Assembly: GCA_905250075.1 (NCBI GenBank)
Contig: CAJNOP010000004.1
Location: 744,001 to 808,000, forward strand
Source of the DNA: Rotaria sp. Silwood1
Lineage: Eukaryota > Rotifera > Eurotatoria > Philodinida > Philodinidae
Length of the DNA stretch: 64,000 nucleotides
Direction: 5' to 3'
The stretch's first letter is position 1. Every line of letters begins with the position of its first letter. The position numbers and the translations under genes are program-made. Below are positions 38,465 to 52,160 of the stretch, piece by piece. The notes under the pieces were generated by a model that saw nothing but the letters and a program-made list of their open reading frames with translations, did no database searches and had not been told where the DNA came from.

Positions 38465-39231
38465 AAAAATTTGTTTTTTGTACGTTTTCTTTTGCCTCAG
38501 AGTTATGTTTGAACATATATCTATGATAAAATTGACTTGTTATAATTGTTTTAATGAAATACTAACGTTTATTCCTGCTTTTTCTATTCGTTTCTTTTTC
38601 TTTTTTGTTTTCTTTTTAATAGCAATATTTTAAACTGAAATAATTTATTGAATTAATTAAATCATGTAAAAAAGAACAAAAATTTAAATAAATTAAAATT
38701 ATTCAAAACAATAATCTTGACAAATATAACTTGCGTAGGTAGTTATACTTTTGTTTTTTTTCTTTTATTGTAAATTCTGGATAATATCTCAGTTTTCTTG
38801 TCAGTACTGTTGTAATCAATATAATCAAATATATGAGTGCGTGTCATGTCAGATGAAGATGAAAGAAATTGAAGTGTTCATTTAATTAAAATTTTAATAT
38901 TATTCTTATTGTCATATAACGTCATCTATAGATAAAATAAAAATTATAATTTAAAATTTTTAATTTCTTTTGAAATAATTTTTAATATGAATATTAATTC
39001 ATTTTTAATAAAATAAAAATTAATCAATTCAAGCACTACATTCACTGTTATATGTATTTTTGCAAGTAGCGATAGAGAAATTTATCTGTTCTATATAATT
39101 TTTTTCTCATCGTCTTTTTTTCTTCTTCTTGATATATCCAAGTCTTTTTAAGTTTCTGAATAGATAAGAAAAAAAAAGAAGAAAAATAAAAGGAAGAATA
39201 AAGGATTTGACATTTCGAAAAAAAGAAAACA
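38465..39231 (+). other. Intergenic
   Basis: A 767-bp AT-rich spacer with T-runs and AATAAA-like motifs after the NudE stop. Nothing else identifiable. The open frames at 39048-39431 and 39107-39304 on the minus strand are antisense to the next gene's first exon and its A-rich leader. Confidence 0.5.
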
Positions 39232-40819
39232 ATGCCCTCAACGGGCGGTGCTGTCGATTCAGCGGTTGTATCGATGAGACCAATTGATGTAATCCCAACA
39301 TCAAGGCAACCTTCAGCAGGAATTACAACAGCTACAACTACTGTAATTGATGATGGAGAAATATTTAAAGTAGAATTATCTTCTATATAAAATTCTGAAT
39401 GACATTCATTAATTTCGATTTGTTTTTTCATTATTTTTAGGCATTACATGATTGTATGAAAGATGTAGGAAAATTTAGACAATATATATATTATATCGGC
39501 ACATCATGTGATACAACTAAACTACGAAATAAAATTCAAAAACTTAAAGAACGTATTAATCGTAGTTTTTATCATCAACGAGAACTTGTACGAAAAGCAG
39601 CGACAGTAGCATCAACTTCGTAAGTTTATTCAACGAATAGAATATAAAAAAGAAATAAGATGAAACCATAGATATGCATAATTATTTTCAAAAATAAATA
39701 ATCAAACTCAATGTTTTATGATATTTATTGTTTTTTTTTTCTAAGAGCAAAAAGAGAATTAGCAATGAATCGTTTTGAAAAATGTGTATGTTTTACATTG
39801 GCTTCTTTAAATTATTATGAAAACTTACTTCATAAATTCTCAATTCTACTTGTATATTTTCCAATAGCTACTGGAGGTAAATATACACATATATATATAT
39901 TTACTTAAATAAGTATTTTCTTCAATTTTTTAAGATCGTACAAATGTTGTTAATTTGGGTTTTGAAGATTCAACAATCAATGCTGATGAAGTTTCATATG
40001 AAAATCATGAAGCTGAAGAAAATGAAACAAATCGATATATTGAATTATTAAAGTAAAACTATAAAAAAAAAAAAGAAAGAAAATTCCTTTTTTTTTTGTA
40101 AAAAAAAAATAATTGATCAATATTTGTTTAGTCAAATTCAAGTTGTTCAATTACTTCGAGATGAAATTGAAAAAATTGATGTCTATCAATTACGAACTCA
40201 AGCTACTTCATATTCAAAAGAATTCGGTTTATATAAAACTTTTAAAAATCTTATTTCTGAAATATTTGAATTTCGTTTTTTCTTTTATATTTTTTTTTAA
40301 GTTGAAAATATGCATAAATATACTAATGAAATAACAATTGATAATAATTCTAGAAGATATCAAGCAAATCGTTATACACTTCGTGATTATTTTAGTGAAG
40401 AATCTTCAACATCAGTATGTCATTTTATTCGTTGTTGTTATAACTATTAGATATTGTTTCGATATTGTTGCATGTAGATTGAGTGAGTGATATGCTTGTG
40501 TTTATTATGTTTTTATATTTTTCTACGAATATATCACAAATAAAAAAAATAAGGTAATTGTATTATTCATTTGCTTTTCTTTATTACTCGTCAAGGTTAT
40601 TTGTTTTCTTTGATATTGTTTACAATGAATAATAATATTCATGTATATACACATATGCATATTTTTTTTTTTGTTATTTAGGCTGAAAGATGTTATCAAC
40701 AATGTAATAGACGAAAATTTCTTTGTACATTTACTATTGTTTTATTAATTTTGGTTATTGTGGCCGTTATTGTCACTGTTATTGTGACGACTAATAAAGC
40801 ATCTACTGGTGGTCAATAA
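39232..40819 (+). CDS. Tail-anchored protein with syntaxin-like N-terminus
   Basis: Probable vesicle-traffic protein of endosomal syntaxin type. Eight exons: 39232-39369, 39441-39619, 39746-39783, 39868-39876, 39935-40052, 40132-40226, 40302-40414 and 40682-40819; 275 residues. Exon 4 is only 9 bp (CTACTGGAG) but is needed to keep frame between its neighbours. Residues about 45-125 (ALHDCMKDVGKFRQYIYYIG, then KLRNKIQKLKERIN and AKRELAMNRFEK) resemble the Habc bundle of syntaxin-7/12/Pep12. A single hydrophobic helix near the C-terminus (TIVLLILVIVAVIVTVIV) is followed by about ten residues: a tail anchor. The region where a SNARE motif should lie is helical but lacks the usual QG-centred zero layer, so a working Qa-SNARE is uncertain. 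The 252-bp gap to the next gene is short. Confidence 0.6.
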
Positions 40820-41070
40820 GAATTTTTACGGTCAGATCAATTTTCATTTGCCGCCCGTCTGGAAGAAAAAAAAAAACAAATGAATGATTATCATGACTGA
40901 TGCATGTGTTTTTTTTTGTGCTCTAGCTATCTTTATATGTATATATGTACATCCCGTCCAATGTATTACAAATTGTTTAGCTCGATTTTTGAATTTTTTT
41001 TTTCGAATTTGCTTGCTTGCTTTATATGCATATATACTGCTAATTGATGTTATGTATTTCAGATTTAATT

Positions 41071-44000
41071 ATGATACCATCAACAACATCTCCTATTATT
41101 ATTCCAGTTTCATCTATTATTCGAGTTCTAGGAAGAAATTATGATGAATCGATTTTATTAACATCAAAATATAATCAAGTAATTATCTTGTTTTATACTA
41201 TTTTTTGTTGTTTTGTTTTGATGTAGTGAAAGATGAAATAGAAAATGATACTTGTCAATCTTAGCGTGCTTACTAAGCTGATACAGTCTACTTTTAGATT
41301 TACAATATGACGCATTTTATTCTTTCAAATAAAAATCTCAGATAATTTGACATCTAATATTTAGTAGTAACACACATATCAAAATAGATCCAAAGTATTT
41401 GTTTCTTTTTGTATTTCGATTATTTTCAGTAAAAAAAACATATTTAAGTGATAGTTACATTAACAAAAACAAAAAAGAACAAGGAAATATTAGGTTACAT
41501 TGGGTTGTATAGGTCTTGGAGTCTATTGTTTTGGTTGGATTCAAGGATTTCTTTATTTTCTGTAAGATTCTTTACTTCCTGTATTATGTATTCCTTGATT
41601 CTAATAGAACGCAAACAAACAGAATTGCTCTATGGAAATTCAAAGAGGAACAAAATATATTGCAGAAAACATATGTGACCTCGAGGGATATGAAATATAT
41701 ACAACACAGATGATGACGTTATCAATGGTACTAATACTGTGTTAAGTGATTGTCATAATTATTGTTTTCCTACTATCTATAAATTAACACTAATTATTTT
41801 ACAAATATTCTATTAACTGATTTTTCGAAGTCCAGAATGTCACTGTTACTGTGTTGAAATGTTCGATATTCTTATTAAATGTCTGACAAATTTCTTTTCT
41901 TATCATACTAATTATTATTACTGTAGAAAGATGGATATAGACCGAAAGAAAATGTCTCGTTGTTTTTCTTTTTGTGATAATCGAAAAAGACTTTTAATGA
42001 ACATAATTTTTCTCCTAGTCATTATTACGTGGTCGTCGTCATCGTCAATCAAGTACAATTGATAATCAAACTGGTATACAACAAATAAATTCTTCACTTT
42101 ATCATAAAATATCTGATCGTATAAAAATCACACGACCAGATCAAGTATATGTTTATCCTCGACAATCATATCGTCGTCAAACAAGACATAATCCATATTT
42201 ACCAACAACACTGTTTGAACAAAAAAATACTAAAATGGATTTAAATTGCAATAGTAATAATACTAATACTACTACTACTAATAATAATGAATTAATAAAT
42301 CAATATGAACAAAAATCTAGTGAAAATATAAATAATGAAATTAAAAATGAAACAATTCTAAATATTTATGATGATCAAATTGTAATACCAAATGAATATA
42401 TGATGCAATCAAATAAAATGATTAAACGACGAATAATTATGAATTATGATTGTCAAAATTGTAAACAAAAATTTAAAACAAAAAATCAATTAAATTTACA
42501 TATTATAAAATGTCAAAATGAATCTGAACAAAAGTAATTTAGATCAAAAAATTAAAAAAAAAAAAAAAAGAAACTCTTCAATTTTTTTTAAATTTATTTT
42601 TTAGTGAATATACAACTCGTCGACATTATTCTAAAAGTGAATCACTATTAGTATCATTACTTAAACAAGAAGCAATTACAGAAAAAAAACAAGATATTCA
42701 ATCAAATAATATATCATCAATTACCATGACATCACCAATTACATCTAATAAAAAACTAAAACAAATTGATGATACAATAACAATTGATTCAAATAATATA
42801 CAAATTAAATTAGAAAAAAATGAGATAGATTTTATTATAAAAGATTCAAAAATGCTAAAGAAAACAACGAATAAAAACCAGGTATTGCACTGTGTCAAAA
42901 GTATTCTTGTTGTTTTTCTTATTATCTAATGAATTTCTTTAATGAAACTACTTAGCTAAGTAGTACTAGTAGTAGTAGTAATAAGTACTTAGAATAATGA
43001 TACGAATGGATCTATATGTTTTATTAAATATATTCATCAAAGTTATCTTTTTATATGTGTCCTTGATTATGCATGAAGAATATTTTAACGAAAAAAAAAA
43101 CCAGATGTTTTATATTAACAAAATAAGATAATATATACATTTTTATTTTCAATTATTAGTTTTTCAAATAATAATCAGATGATAGTAGGCAATCGTTTTT
43201 TTTTATTTATTTGAATATATTTTGAAAGAATAATCACTGATTATAAATTGAATCAAAGAGATACTACAGATTTTATTATGTGTACACAAGTCTAAAATTT
43301 CAGCAATGATGGTCAGTTTAGGATTTATAAAAAAAAAGGGTTAATCTATAAACATCATTTATACGAGTATTATATATACTTATTGTGTTCAGATATTTCT
43401 GATGAATTTCATTCTTAAATAAATATTATGTATTAAGAAACATTTCATTCGAAATAGAAATAGTAAAAATTGTTTATCTAGTTCTATTTTTCTTTCCGGC
43501 AATATATTATAATCTTCACACACGCACACGGTACTTGTTCGAATTAATCAAGTGAAGATATTCTTAGTTTCTTATATAAATTCATAGCTTACATTAGTTA
43601 GTTTCTGTTATATAAGATACATAAGTTTCGATATGCGAGATAAGGCAGCTGGTATGGGCTTGTCTATTCTCTCTTTTAATGTCATGTCTGAGAAAATGTT
43701 GTCCTATTCTCGGAAAACTGTTTACCAAGTTTAAGAAGGCAGCTTGTATCCATCATGTTCTGCCAGACAAACTACTTGCAATCATCTGTCAAATTTTTAG
43801 TCTCTTACACTTCTAAAAATTATCGAGAGTCTTGACAAGATAATAATTCATAAAATAAAGATGTTCATGTCGGAAACTGAAAAATTTTCCGTAAATAAGA
43901 TTATCATAAAACACAGCTATTTTATTACAATGATTGAACGATTAGATTCTCAACATTATTGATGATCTTCACGAGCCGAATAGATCAAATGCGATAAACA

Positions 44001-44908
44001 AAATACAAAAAAAAAAACAACTTAAAAAAAGCACGAAATAAATTATCGTTTAGAATTTTTCAATTAACAACTCAAGAATCATTAATAATAATTAAATCTC
44101 AAATAGAAAATTAATTTTTCTATAAATGAGATTAATACATCATTTTTTTTTAAAAGATCTATATCATGTTTAACAAACTCATATATAGATTAATAAAAAT
44201 ATATAGAATTTCTAATTAAGTCTAATCAATTGTACTACACAATTTACTATTCACAAATATATTTTCAACATATCTAAACAATAAATTAAATCCTATTCTT
44301 ATTGATATATATATAGAATAGACATATCTCATTTATATTTATCATCACTGATATAGTGACTTATAAAAAGTAGAAAAGAAAATTAAATTGATAAGAACAA
44401 CATCAATGACAACTAAGAAATGTTTGATGTTTTTTTTTTTAAACCGATTAATAAATATTAATAATATGATTCATTTAGTTAATATCTTCTCTTCAATCTC
44501 AAACAAAATCTTTATCATTAATAATTTGTACAATATGTGGCGAAGGAGATATATCAAATGATGAACTTATTCATTGCTCAACATGTCAAAAAAGCATGCA
44601 TGCATATAAATGTCTTAGTTTTGAAAATAATAAAATTTTAAAAACTATAAAAACATATTCATGGGAATGTGTTGATTGTAAAAAATGTATTCAATGTGGT
44701 ACAGTGGAACATGATGATGAATTACTTTTTTGTGATCATTGTGATCGGTAAAGATTTTAATAACAAAACAAAAGAAAAAGCATAAATCTATTCAAAACAT
44801 TTTTACTTTGTTGTTTTTTTCTTTTTAAGAGCTTATCATTTGGATTGTTTAAATCCTCCACTTAGTGAACCACCACCCGGTGAATGGTATTGTCAATTAT
44901 GTGTATAA
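41071..44908 (+). CDS. DPF2: DPF/d4 family double-PHD protein (BAF subunit)
   Basis: Chromatin reader of the BAF (SWI/SNF) complex; the double PHD binds acylated histone H3. Exons 41071-41178, 42019-42533, 42605-42881, 44479-44747 and 44830-44908; 415 residues (DPF2 is about 391). The Requiem N-terminal domain is recognisable (DNQTGIQQ near [23 protein letters not shown] near QLYTYPARCWRKKRR). A central zinc finger [21 protein letters not shown] ends in Cys instead of His. PHD1 begins CTICGEGD and reads HAYKC where HxxC is usual, one extra residue. PHD2 is canonical ([20 protein letters not shown], then HLDCLNPPL and WYCQLC). The protein stops right after PHD2. The middle is Asn/Lys-rich and poorly conserved. 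Introns 1 and 3 are long (0.84 and 1.6 kb). An acceptor TATTTCAG ends at 41062, 8 bp before the ATG. Which DPF paralogue is not meaningful here. Confidence 0.9.
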
Positions 44909-45180
44909 TTGAACAGTATATTACATACAAAGTGATTTTTATTTGCTCAATTGAAAGATAAACAAAAAAGCAAAAAAATATCTTTCTACAAAATGTTGTT
45001 GTTTTTTTTTTGTGATGATAATGTGTGATATATTATGTTTTTATCCGGTTTGATTTGACAAATGTTGTTCTTGTTTTTTTTTTTCTTTGTTTTGCTGAAT
45101 TGTCAGATAGAGTTTCAATTTTTATTGCTTTTAGATTTTTTTTTTCTTTAAAACAAAAAAAAAAAAGAAAAGACAATCAA

Positions 45181-48068
45181 ATGATTGAACGATCTCTTTA
45201 TATATTTCCACTTTCAGTCTGTTTACTTGTACCACTTGCTTATTTTCTTTCGTAAGTAGTTTTTTCTTTTTTTCTTTTATTTATTTATCTTTTTTGATTA
45301 AAATTTGATTTTATTTAGATTTATTGTTGCAGTAAAACTTGATCATTCAAAATTTGAATTTCCATTTTTAAGGTATGAATCCCTTCTGACGTGTTTTGAA
45401 TAATATTATTGTAGAGAACAATAGAAATTCGTTGGATTTAAAATATTCGAATCCGATCTAACCACACGTTAATAATTTCAATAAAGTTTTCTAATCAGAA
45501 TTTGAGAATTGCCCTGAAGATATGCGATATATTATTTTCCGGTTTCTCATATTCGATGGATTAGTGCACTCTATACATTTCTTAAACAATTTGAGGTCGT
45601 CGCGTCCAAAATTTTCAGATTCTGATCTGACTTCGAGATTGAGCAGATGTGATCCAATAAAAAACAAACAAAACAATTTGAAAAATTCAATTATCAATTT
45701 ATTAATCGGACATAAATATTGATATAGATGTTTTTGTTTTAGTCGATCTTCTACTGATTCACCTGAGTCATGCATTTATTCACAAATTATTAATTTTGCT
45801 TCGTTTGTTCGTAAGTAGATTTTTTTTTATTGAAAAAAACTATAAATCGAATAAAAAATTTTCTAATTTTAGTTTTCATTACGATTTATATACGTTATCG
45901 ACAATTGTAAATAATAATTTAATAAATAAGATTAAAACTGAATAAATAATTATTTCTTGTTTTTCTAAGATGTCAACTTATACGAAATAATCCAACATGT
46001 GGAAAAAAATATTCACAAACAAATTTTATATTTTTTATTTGTGGTATTATAACTGCATTTAGTATGAGTATTATTTCAAATTTTCCAGTTAGTTATCTAA
46101 TTTTTATATGATTTTCAAAACTATATATTTATTCTTATTATTATTTTAGCATGCTAATGTATTTCCTGTTCGATTATTAGCAACATATTTAACATTTACT
46201 GCTAGTGTTGGAGCACTCTATTGTGAAATGCTTTTATCATCATGGATTCGACCATTGTTATATTCACATCGAACATTACCAATTATTCGAACTATACTAA
46301 CAATTATATGTACTTTAGCACTTGTTACATGTAAGAATAAATTAAAATTAAATTATGTTTCTTTGACATTATAGTTATGATTAGTGAAATATATATATAA
46401 TGAATATTAGTTTGTTTTTTTTTTAATTGCAATATATTTTTAAATTGGTTAATGAATGTCATACGTTATTGTATGTTAATGAAGTAAAAGAATAATTTAA
46501 TCCTATAAAAAGTTTGAATATAATAAATAATGATTTAGAATATGATATAAGTTTTAATAAATGATAGTGCCTTTTGGAATTTTCTTGTTAATAATAATAA
46601 AACAAAAAATAGAGATCTTAAAATGATAATATTAAAATTTTTCGTACTCTATAATTGGCTTATTGACTTTGTTGATTTTTAAATATAATCATAAGAAATC
46701 CTCTTAAATTTTCTAGAGTAAGAAAATCTTTATCAAAATGTTTTTCTTTTTAATCAATTGAGATTATAAAACATTTCAAATAACCTTGAAAAGAAAAACA
46801 ATAAAATTATTTAATTTGATTTCATAGTTTTTGTTTTTCTCTAGAAAATACAGCCATTTTAATTCATTTCAATGTAAAAATTGTCAATATGATATTATTT
46901 TACATATAACTCATTTTTTGACAAGGCAAAAAAGATTATTTTCTTATAGACAACTTGATACATTCTATAAGTTGAATAGATCAAAATCAATTACGGCAAA
47001 ATAATGATTAATCTTTGAAATCGATATAGAAAGATCTCAGGAGATTTCTTATAGTCATAGTGAGAATCAATATAGTCGATAATTCATAATATAGTAAGAG
47101 AAAGATCGATCAGTTGAAAATATTTTCTTGTTAGAACAATCGAATAGAATATTTATTGTGTACTTTTTATAAATCATAGTCTTCGTGTGAACAATAAAAA
47201 CATAAGACCATATTAATATTACTGTTTAAGTCGTATGTTTATCGAAGTGTATCGATGTATACAATCGATTAAGTTTTTCTTTTGCATGAATGATGTAGTA
47301 GAGCATATATCATATTTAATACGTATGACTGCTCTTTTCTTCTTTTTAGTAAAAAAAAGAAATATACTATACATTTTACAGAATTGATGTTTATTTATTT
47401 AATATTACTAATATTCGTTTATTATAATTTACAATTGAAATTTGAGAATGAATTTAAAAAAAACCTGAATTCTGTATTTTCAAAACTAGATAGAAATATT
47501 ATCAGGAAGACAAATACAATGTTAGAGAAATTTTAAAAAGGTTAATTATTTCCTGATGCTTCTAATAATTATGTAGTCTAGTAAGGAAGTGAATTTTCTT
47601 TGAAAAAAACTATAGCCTATTAAGACTGTAATAATAGACATATTCTTGATGGAAACCGAACTTGCTTTTTTGCATCCATAATAATTGATTAACATAACTT
47701 ATATATCGAAGAAAAACATATGACATATAATGGGTTTATTTCTTTTTTTTGTTTCATTTTTAGTTTTCGTTTTTCAAACAATTACTGTTGTTAAATATGA
47801 CAATGAAAAAAAACTTTGGACACCAACAAGTCCTGTATGTAGATTTAAGATAATGATCAAAAAAAAAACATATATAAATAATTGCCTTTTTGTTTTTTTT
47901 GGGAATCTATAGGGTTGGAAGTATCATTTAGGGACTATTATATCAGCATGGATATTAACAATATCTCTTCTTATTTATGTCTTAACGTTAATATTTGATT
48001 TTCGTCGTATCAAAGTAATATCTCCAAAAATTTTTCTTACAGATGATATTATCGATGATCATGATTAG
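45181..48068 (+). CDS. DRAM: DRAM/TMEM150 (Frag1/Sfk1) family membrane protein
   Basis: Multi-pass membrane protein of the family that includes DRAM1/2 (lysosomal autophagy modulators) and TMEM150 (plasma-membrane PI4-kinase regulation). Exons 45181-45251, 45319-45372, 45743-45810, 45873-45906, 45970-46087, 46150-46330, 47764-47834 and 47913-48068; 250 residues against about 240 for DRAM1. About six hydrophobic segments are visible. The first (YIFPLSVCLLVPLAYFLS) and the extracellular stretch with SPESCIYSQIINFASFV match the DRAM layout, and VSNFP-like SIISNFPHANVFPVR follows. The tail is short and acidic. Intron 6 is 1.4 kb; exon 4 is only 34 bp. DRAM rather than TMEM150 is a preference, not a certainty. 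Confidence 0.82.
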
Positions 48069-51000
48069 TGTATGTATGTGTGTATATATATATTAATTCT
48101 TTCGCATTTTTTTTTGTGTGCACTAAGATAACAGTGATCTGTCGTTTTCTGCTTCCATAGAAGCCTCTTCTCGTTTGATGTGTGTTTATACAAAAAAACA
48201 AAGCAGATTCTCTTTTCTTTTTTTTTTTGTACTATGGTATGTGTCATGCATGGTCAATATATGATATCCTCATTTAATGTAGTTTTGTGTAATAATTTTT
48301 TCTCCGAAATAAATTTCAGTGGAAAAAAAAAAGACGAATAAATAGAAATAAATATAACATGTTGTAGCTGTTGTTATTGTCGTCATGAACTTTGATAAAT
48401 GACCAATATATTCCCCATTTTGTAGATTGGCTTGCATTTAATAACCATATTGATGAAAAATATGTCAGTAAAACAAGTAAGATATCTTATTGCTTTATAT
48501 GTTGTATATGAAGAGAAATTAGAAAAGGCATAATTTTCAGTTAAATTATATGATGAAAAAGAAGTTTTCTTTTTTTTTTTTTTCTTTAAAATCAAATTTA
48601 TTCGAACACTGTTATTATCATTATAGAAAATAGGTATCTAGTAATAGTTAGTATCTTGTTATGTTATTAAATTATGAGAACAGGATGGCTAAGAAAAAAA
48701 AAAGAATTTTTGAAGGACTTCAAAAGTCATACAAACTTATATCTTACAATTTCATGAGTACTGTTTTGAGACTAGAAAAACATCTTATTCAAGTATTTGT
48801 AAAAAATTAAAGATGTAAACTAATTATAAATAACAATTTACCACAAAAAATAGTTTAAATAAGTTCTTTTGTTAAGTTATTAGGTGAATGATACTTTCAA
48901 AATAAAGTCATATTTTCAATTTGAAATAATAGATAACGTAAATCGTGGATATGTTTTTTTTTTCTTCTTTAAGTGCATTCATAAAGATACGTATTAACCT
49001 TTAAAATATTTCGTACTAACTTATTTTGTCTCTAGCAAATTTTAATATGGCTACGTAATTGTTTCTAATAATAAAAATAGATTAAATGAAACTCATATTA
49101 CATAATTAAAAATTAATTAATGATAGAATCTATTTCTTTCAATTCAATATGTGATAAATGAAAATTTCTTCATGTTTCAGATTTATTGCGTTTCTATAAC
49201 AAAAATTGATACTTATAGTAATATATTATTTATTTCAATATATGTCGGACACGTAATGAAATTTGAATGTAATTATTAATTATACATTATACGTTAAAGC
49301 TATAAATAGTGTTTTTGATATTGACCACAAAAAAAAAAGAAAGAAAAAGACTAGTTTTTCTATTAATAAACTTTTCATTTTGATTTAACGACATTTATAG
49401 ATTGTTGTCATTACATAGCATTGATTAGTTATTTCTTGACACGTCTTTTACAAGTATGTTTCTTATATAGAAATGAAATGTGACTCCAAATTATCAAATC
49501 ATGAACGTTAGATTTAGTTTAATAAGAAAAGAAACTAATAAGAAAAAAGAAACGGTATTCACATATCTTACCATTATAACAGAATGGTAGATAGTATGAA
49601 TCAAAAAAAAAAAGATTTTCGACCGAATAGATCATAATAAAATTTTACAATGAATGATAATATAACTCTACTTCATAACCTGTTAATGACGTCGATTTTT
49701 CCTAGCACAACTTGAAATATATAACTATATAGATTAATATATAAAAAAAGAAATATAACCTTTAATAACGAAACGGTCGTTTTCTTTTTTCTATAGAACT
49801 CTTGACATAATCCTTTAAGATATCTATTTTTATTTTGATATTATTTTCTTTTTTTGAATTAAGTATAATTATCATTATCATCATCAATGAATTAAAGTCG
49901 TAGGAGTTGTTTTTGAAAATTTCTTAGAATAGTTGTCTTTTCTCATTCCGTTGTTGATTTCCGTTAAGCAACCGCATGCAGCTGACTTGCTGCATCTCAC
50001 GAGACTTAAACATAAAAAGAATGATGCAGCATGCATGCATGCTAAATTGTTCCGACAAGGGTAATAAGATCAGTGTTTTGCATGTGTGTAGTTCTGAGTA
50101 TTGAATGTCACGTTTGTTTTGTTCTTATTTTATGAACATGATTCTATAGACATTATATTCATATTTATATGCGTAAGTACTCTCTAAAACAAAAAAAGAT
50201 GCACCCAATGATATATTATTGATTGACTTGATGACAACGACCGAAGACATTCATTTGAGCTCAAACGACAAAATCAACACACCGTGATTATTTAATCGTT
50301 TGAGTAAATACGGTGCGAATAATTAACACTTCTGACTAAATATATAACAAATGCATCGATATGAGACTGACAAGAAAGAACTTCTTGTCGTTCGTCAATC
50401 ATTATCAGTGACACTACCGATAAGAAAGAAAGTGTTAAGTCAGTCGAATAGAAGACGGATGCAACGACATAAATTTATATGTGTATATATATATTTGATT
50501 GCCTACTTATTCTTTCTAATGTTTACTGCAAGAGTTCTTCGCTTTTGGCATCATTTTCTAACGATGTAAAGCTGATGCTTTCTTCTCTTCGCATTATAAC
50601 ATCGACACCATACGTAAGAATAATCATGAATCTAGAAACATCCGAATTCCTATAATAATTATCAACATTATAAAAAAAACAGCGGGTATATATATGCATT
50701 ACCACGCATATTCTATCATATAATATACTGTAATGATAATGTAGTTGATTTGATTCATTTTTTTTTGTGGTGATTTTTAATCTTTATTTTTCTTTTCTTA
50801 TCAATGATCAAACCATATGAGTTATAGTTCTACTCTAACAACATGAAATCATTGTTTTTTTTCTTATTAACATATCAGCAAGAATCGTTTTTACTGTCAT
50901 ATTGAAAAAATAAAATCACAAAAGAAAATAAAAACACACATACATTATTCATTGATTCATGTTTTTTCTTTAATTGTCCTTATATATTTATCGGTTCTTT

Positions 51001-51784
51001 GTTTTTCTCTTATCTTCAAAAGAAAAAAAAAAGAAATACAACGAATATTTATTATTACGATTATAGTTGTTTCTTTTACTCGGGCGTATTTTGAAAAATT
51101 CTATAGATTCGCTCTCTCTCTCTCTCCCTCTCTCCTTTCTTTTTTCTTACATATTTAAAAATAGATCATGAATAGAAACTGCGAAGTAGAATGAAAACAA
51201 GGCAGTGACGCCAATCTTTGCGTATGTGTGCGTGCAGGCATGTGCATGCTGCTTGTCAAAGTCATTCTCGTCGAATAGAAGAAGGGAAATTACATTTTCT
51301 CATCCACGCTATTGTCCTATCTGCGCACCCATACAGTTACATACAATGACAATTCGAGGCTAGTAATCAACAAGCAAGGCTCCATTTCATTAGAAGACAG
51401 ATTTGTGCGTTGAATGTCGAGGACGTAATCGCCTTATCATTAAAAGTCTTCATCAACGATATTCATTCTCTACTTGTCGATTTCATTAGATTTTGATGCT
51501 CACAGGAATTTAGATATTTTTCTTTCCTTCGTTATTTCATGTTCGGTTTTTCTCTGTGTTAGAAAAAAAAAAGAAATACATCTCGTCCTCTATTTCTATT
51601 TGAGTTTTTCTCTTTTCTCTCTGCAACAAGTATCACATAGCATACGGTAGTCGTAGCAGAACGACATCATGAACATGTAGCAAAGTATAGACAAAATATA
51701 TATATATGTGTGTGTATGTGTCTTAGAATTCAGCTAATCTTTTTTCCTTAATATTATAGACAAACTCTTTTTTCTTTCTTTAGA
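48069..51784 (+). other. Intergenic and PLCL leader region
   Basis: A 3.7-kb region without a gene. The first kilobase should hold the 3' end of the DRAM gene (AATAAA near 48309). From about 49.9 kb the sequence is less AT-rich, with a potential stem pairing TGCTGCATC near 49990 with GATGCAGCA near 50023, a GCATGCATGCATGC run, a CT tract at about 51113-51132 and TG/TGTG tracts, all consistent with a promoter interval. It ends in the acceptor TTTCTTTAG at 51775-51783. Open frames at 50351-50569 and 50952-51158 lack support. Confidence 0.5.
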
Positions 51785-51835
51785 ATGGAATTTAAAAAGA
51801 AATTAACTCAGCCTTCTATAGGCTCTGATGATTAA
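51785..51835 (+). promoter_or_regulatory. Short upstream ORF overlapping the PLCL start
   Basis: The first ATG after the acceptor at 51783 opens a 16-codon frame ending in TAA at 51833-51835. The main PLCL ATG at 51828 is in another frame and overlaps the end of this uORF by 8 bp. Reaching the PLCL start therefore needs leaky scanning past an ATG only one base from the RNA's acceptor junction, a position often skipped by ribosomes if a leader is short. Confidence 0.5.
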
Positions 51836-52116
51836 GGTTCAGCCACCAAAATCTCTTATTACATATAATTTAACTCATAAAAATGGCATCAATTCTAGTA
51901 AATATTCATTAACAATGAATGGTGAACATAATAAAGGAGAAGATATTGATGAAAATCATATTGCCAATCTATGCTCATCATTAAATAGTACGGCATCAAA
52001 TATATCATATCGATCATCAACTCTTTGTACAGAAAATATTTTACGAAAGCATCAACAAATAAATCGACGTCGAGCATTCTTTCATGATGATGTTATTGTT
52101 AAAACTCAAAACAACA

Positions 52117-52160
<44 letters not shown>

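Noticed and set aside
45491..45775. 94-codon minus-strand open frame
   Set aside because: Antisense to a DRAM-family exon and its intron; no homology seen.
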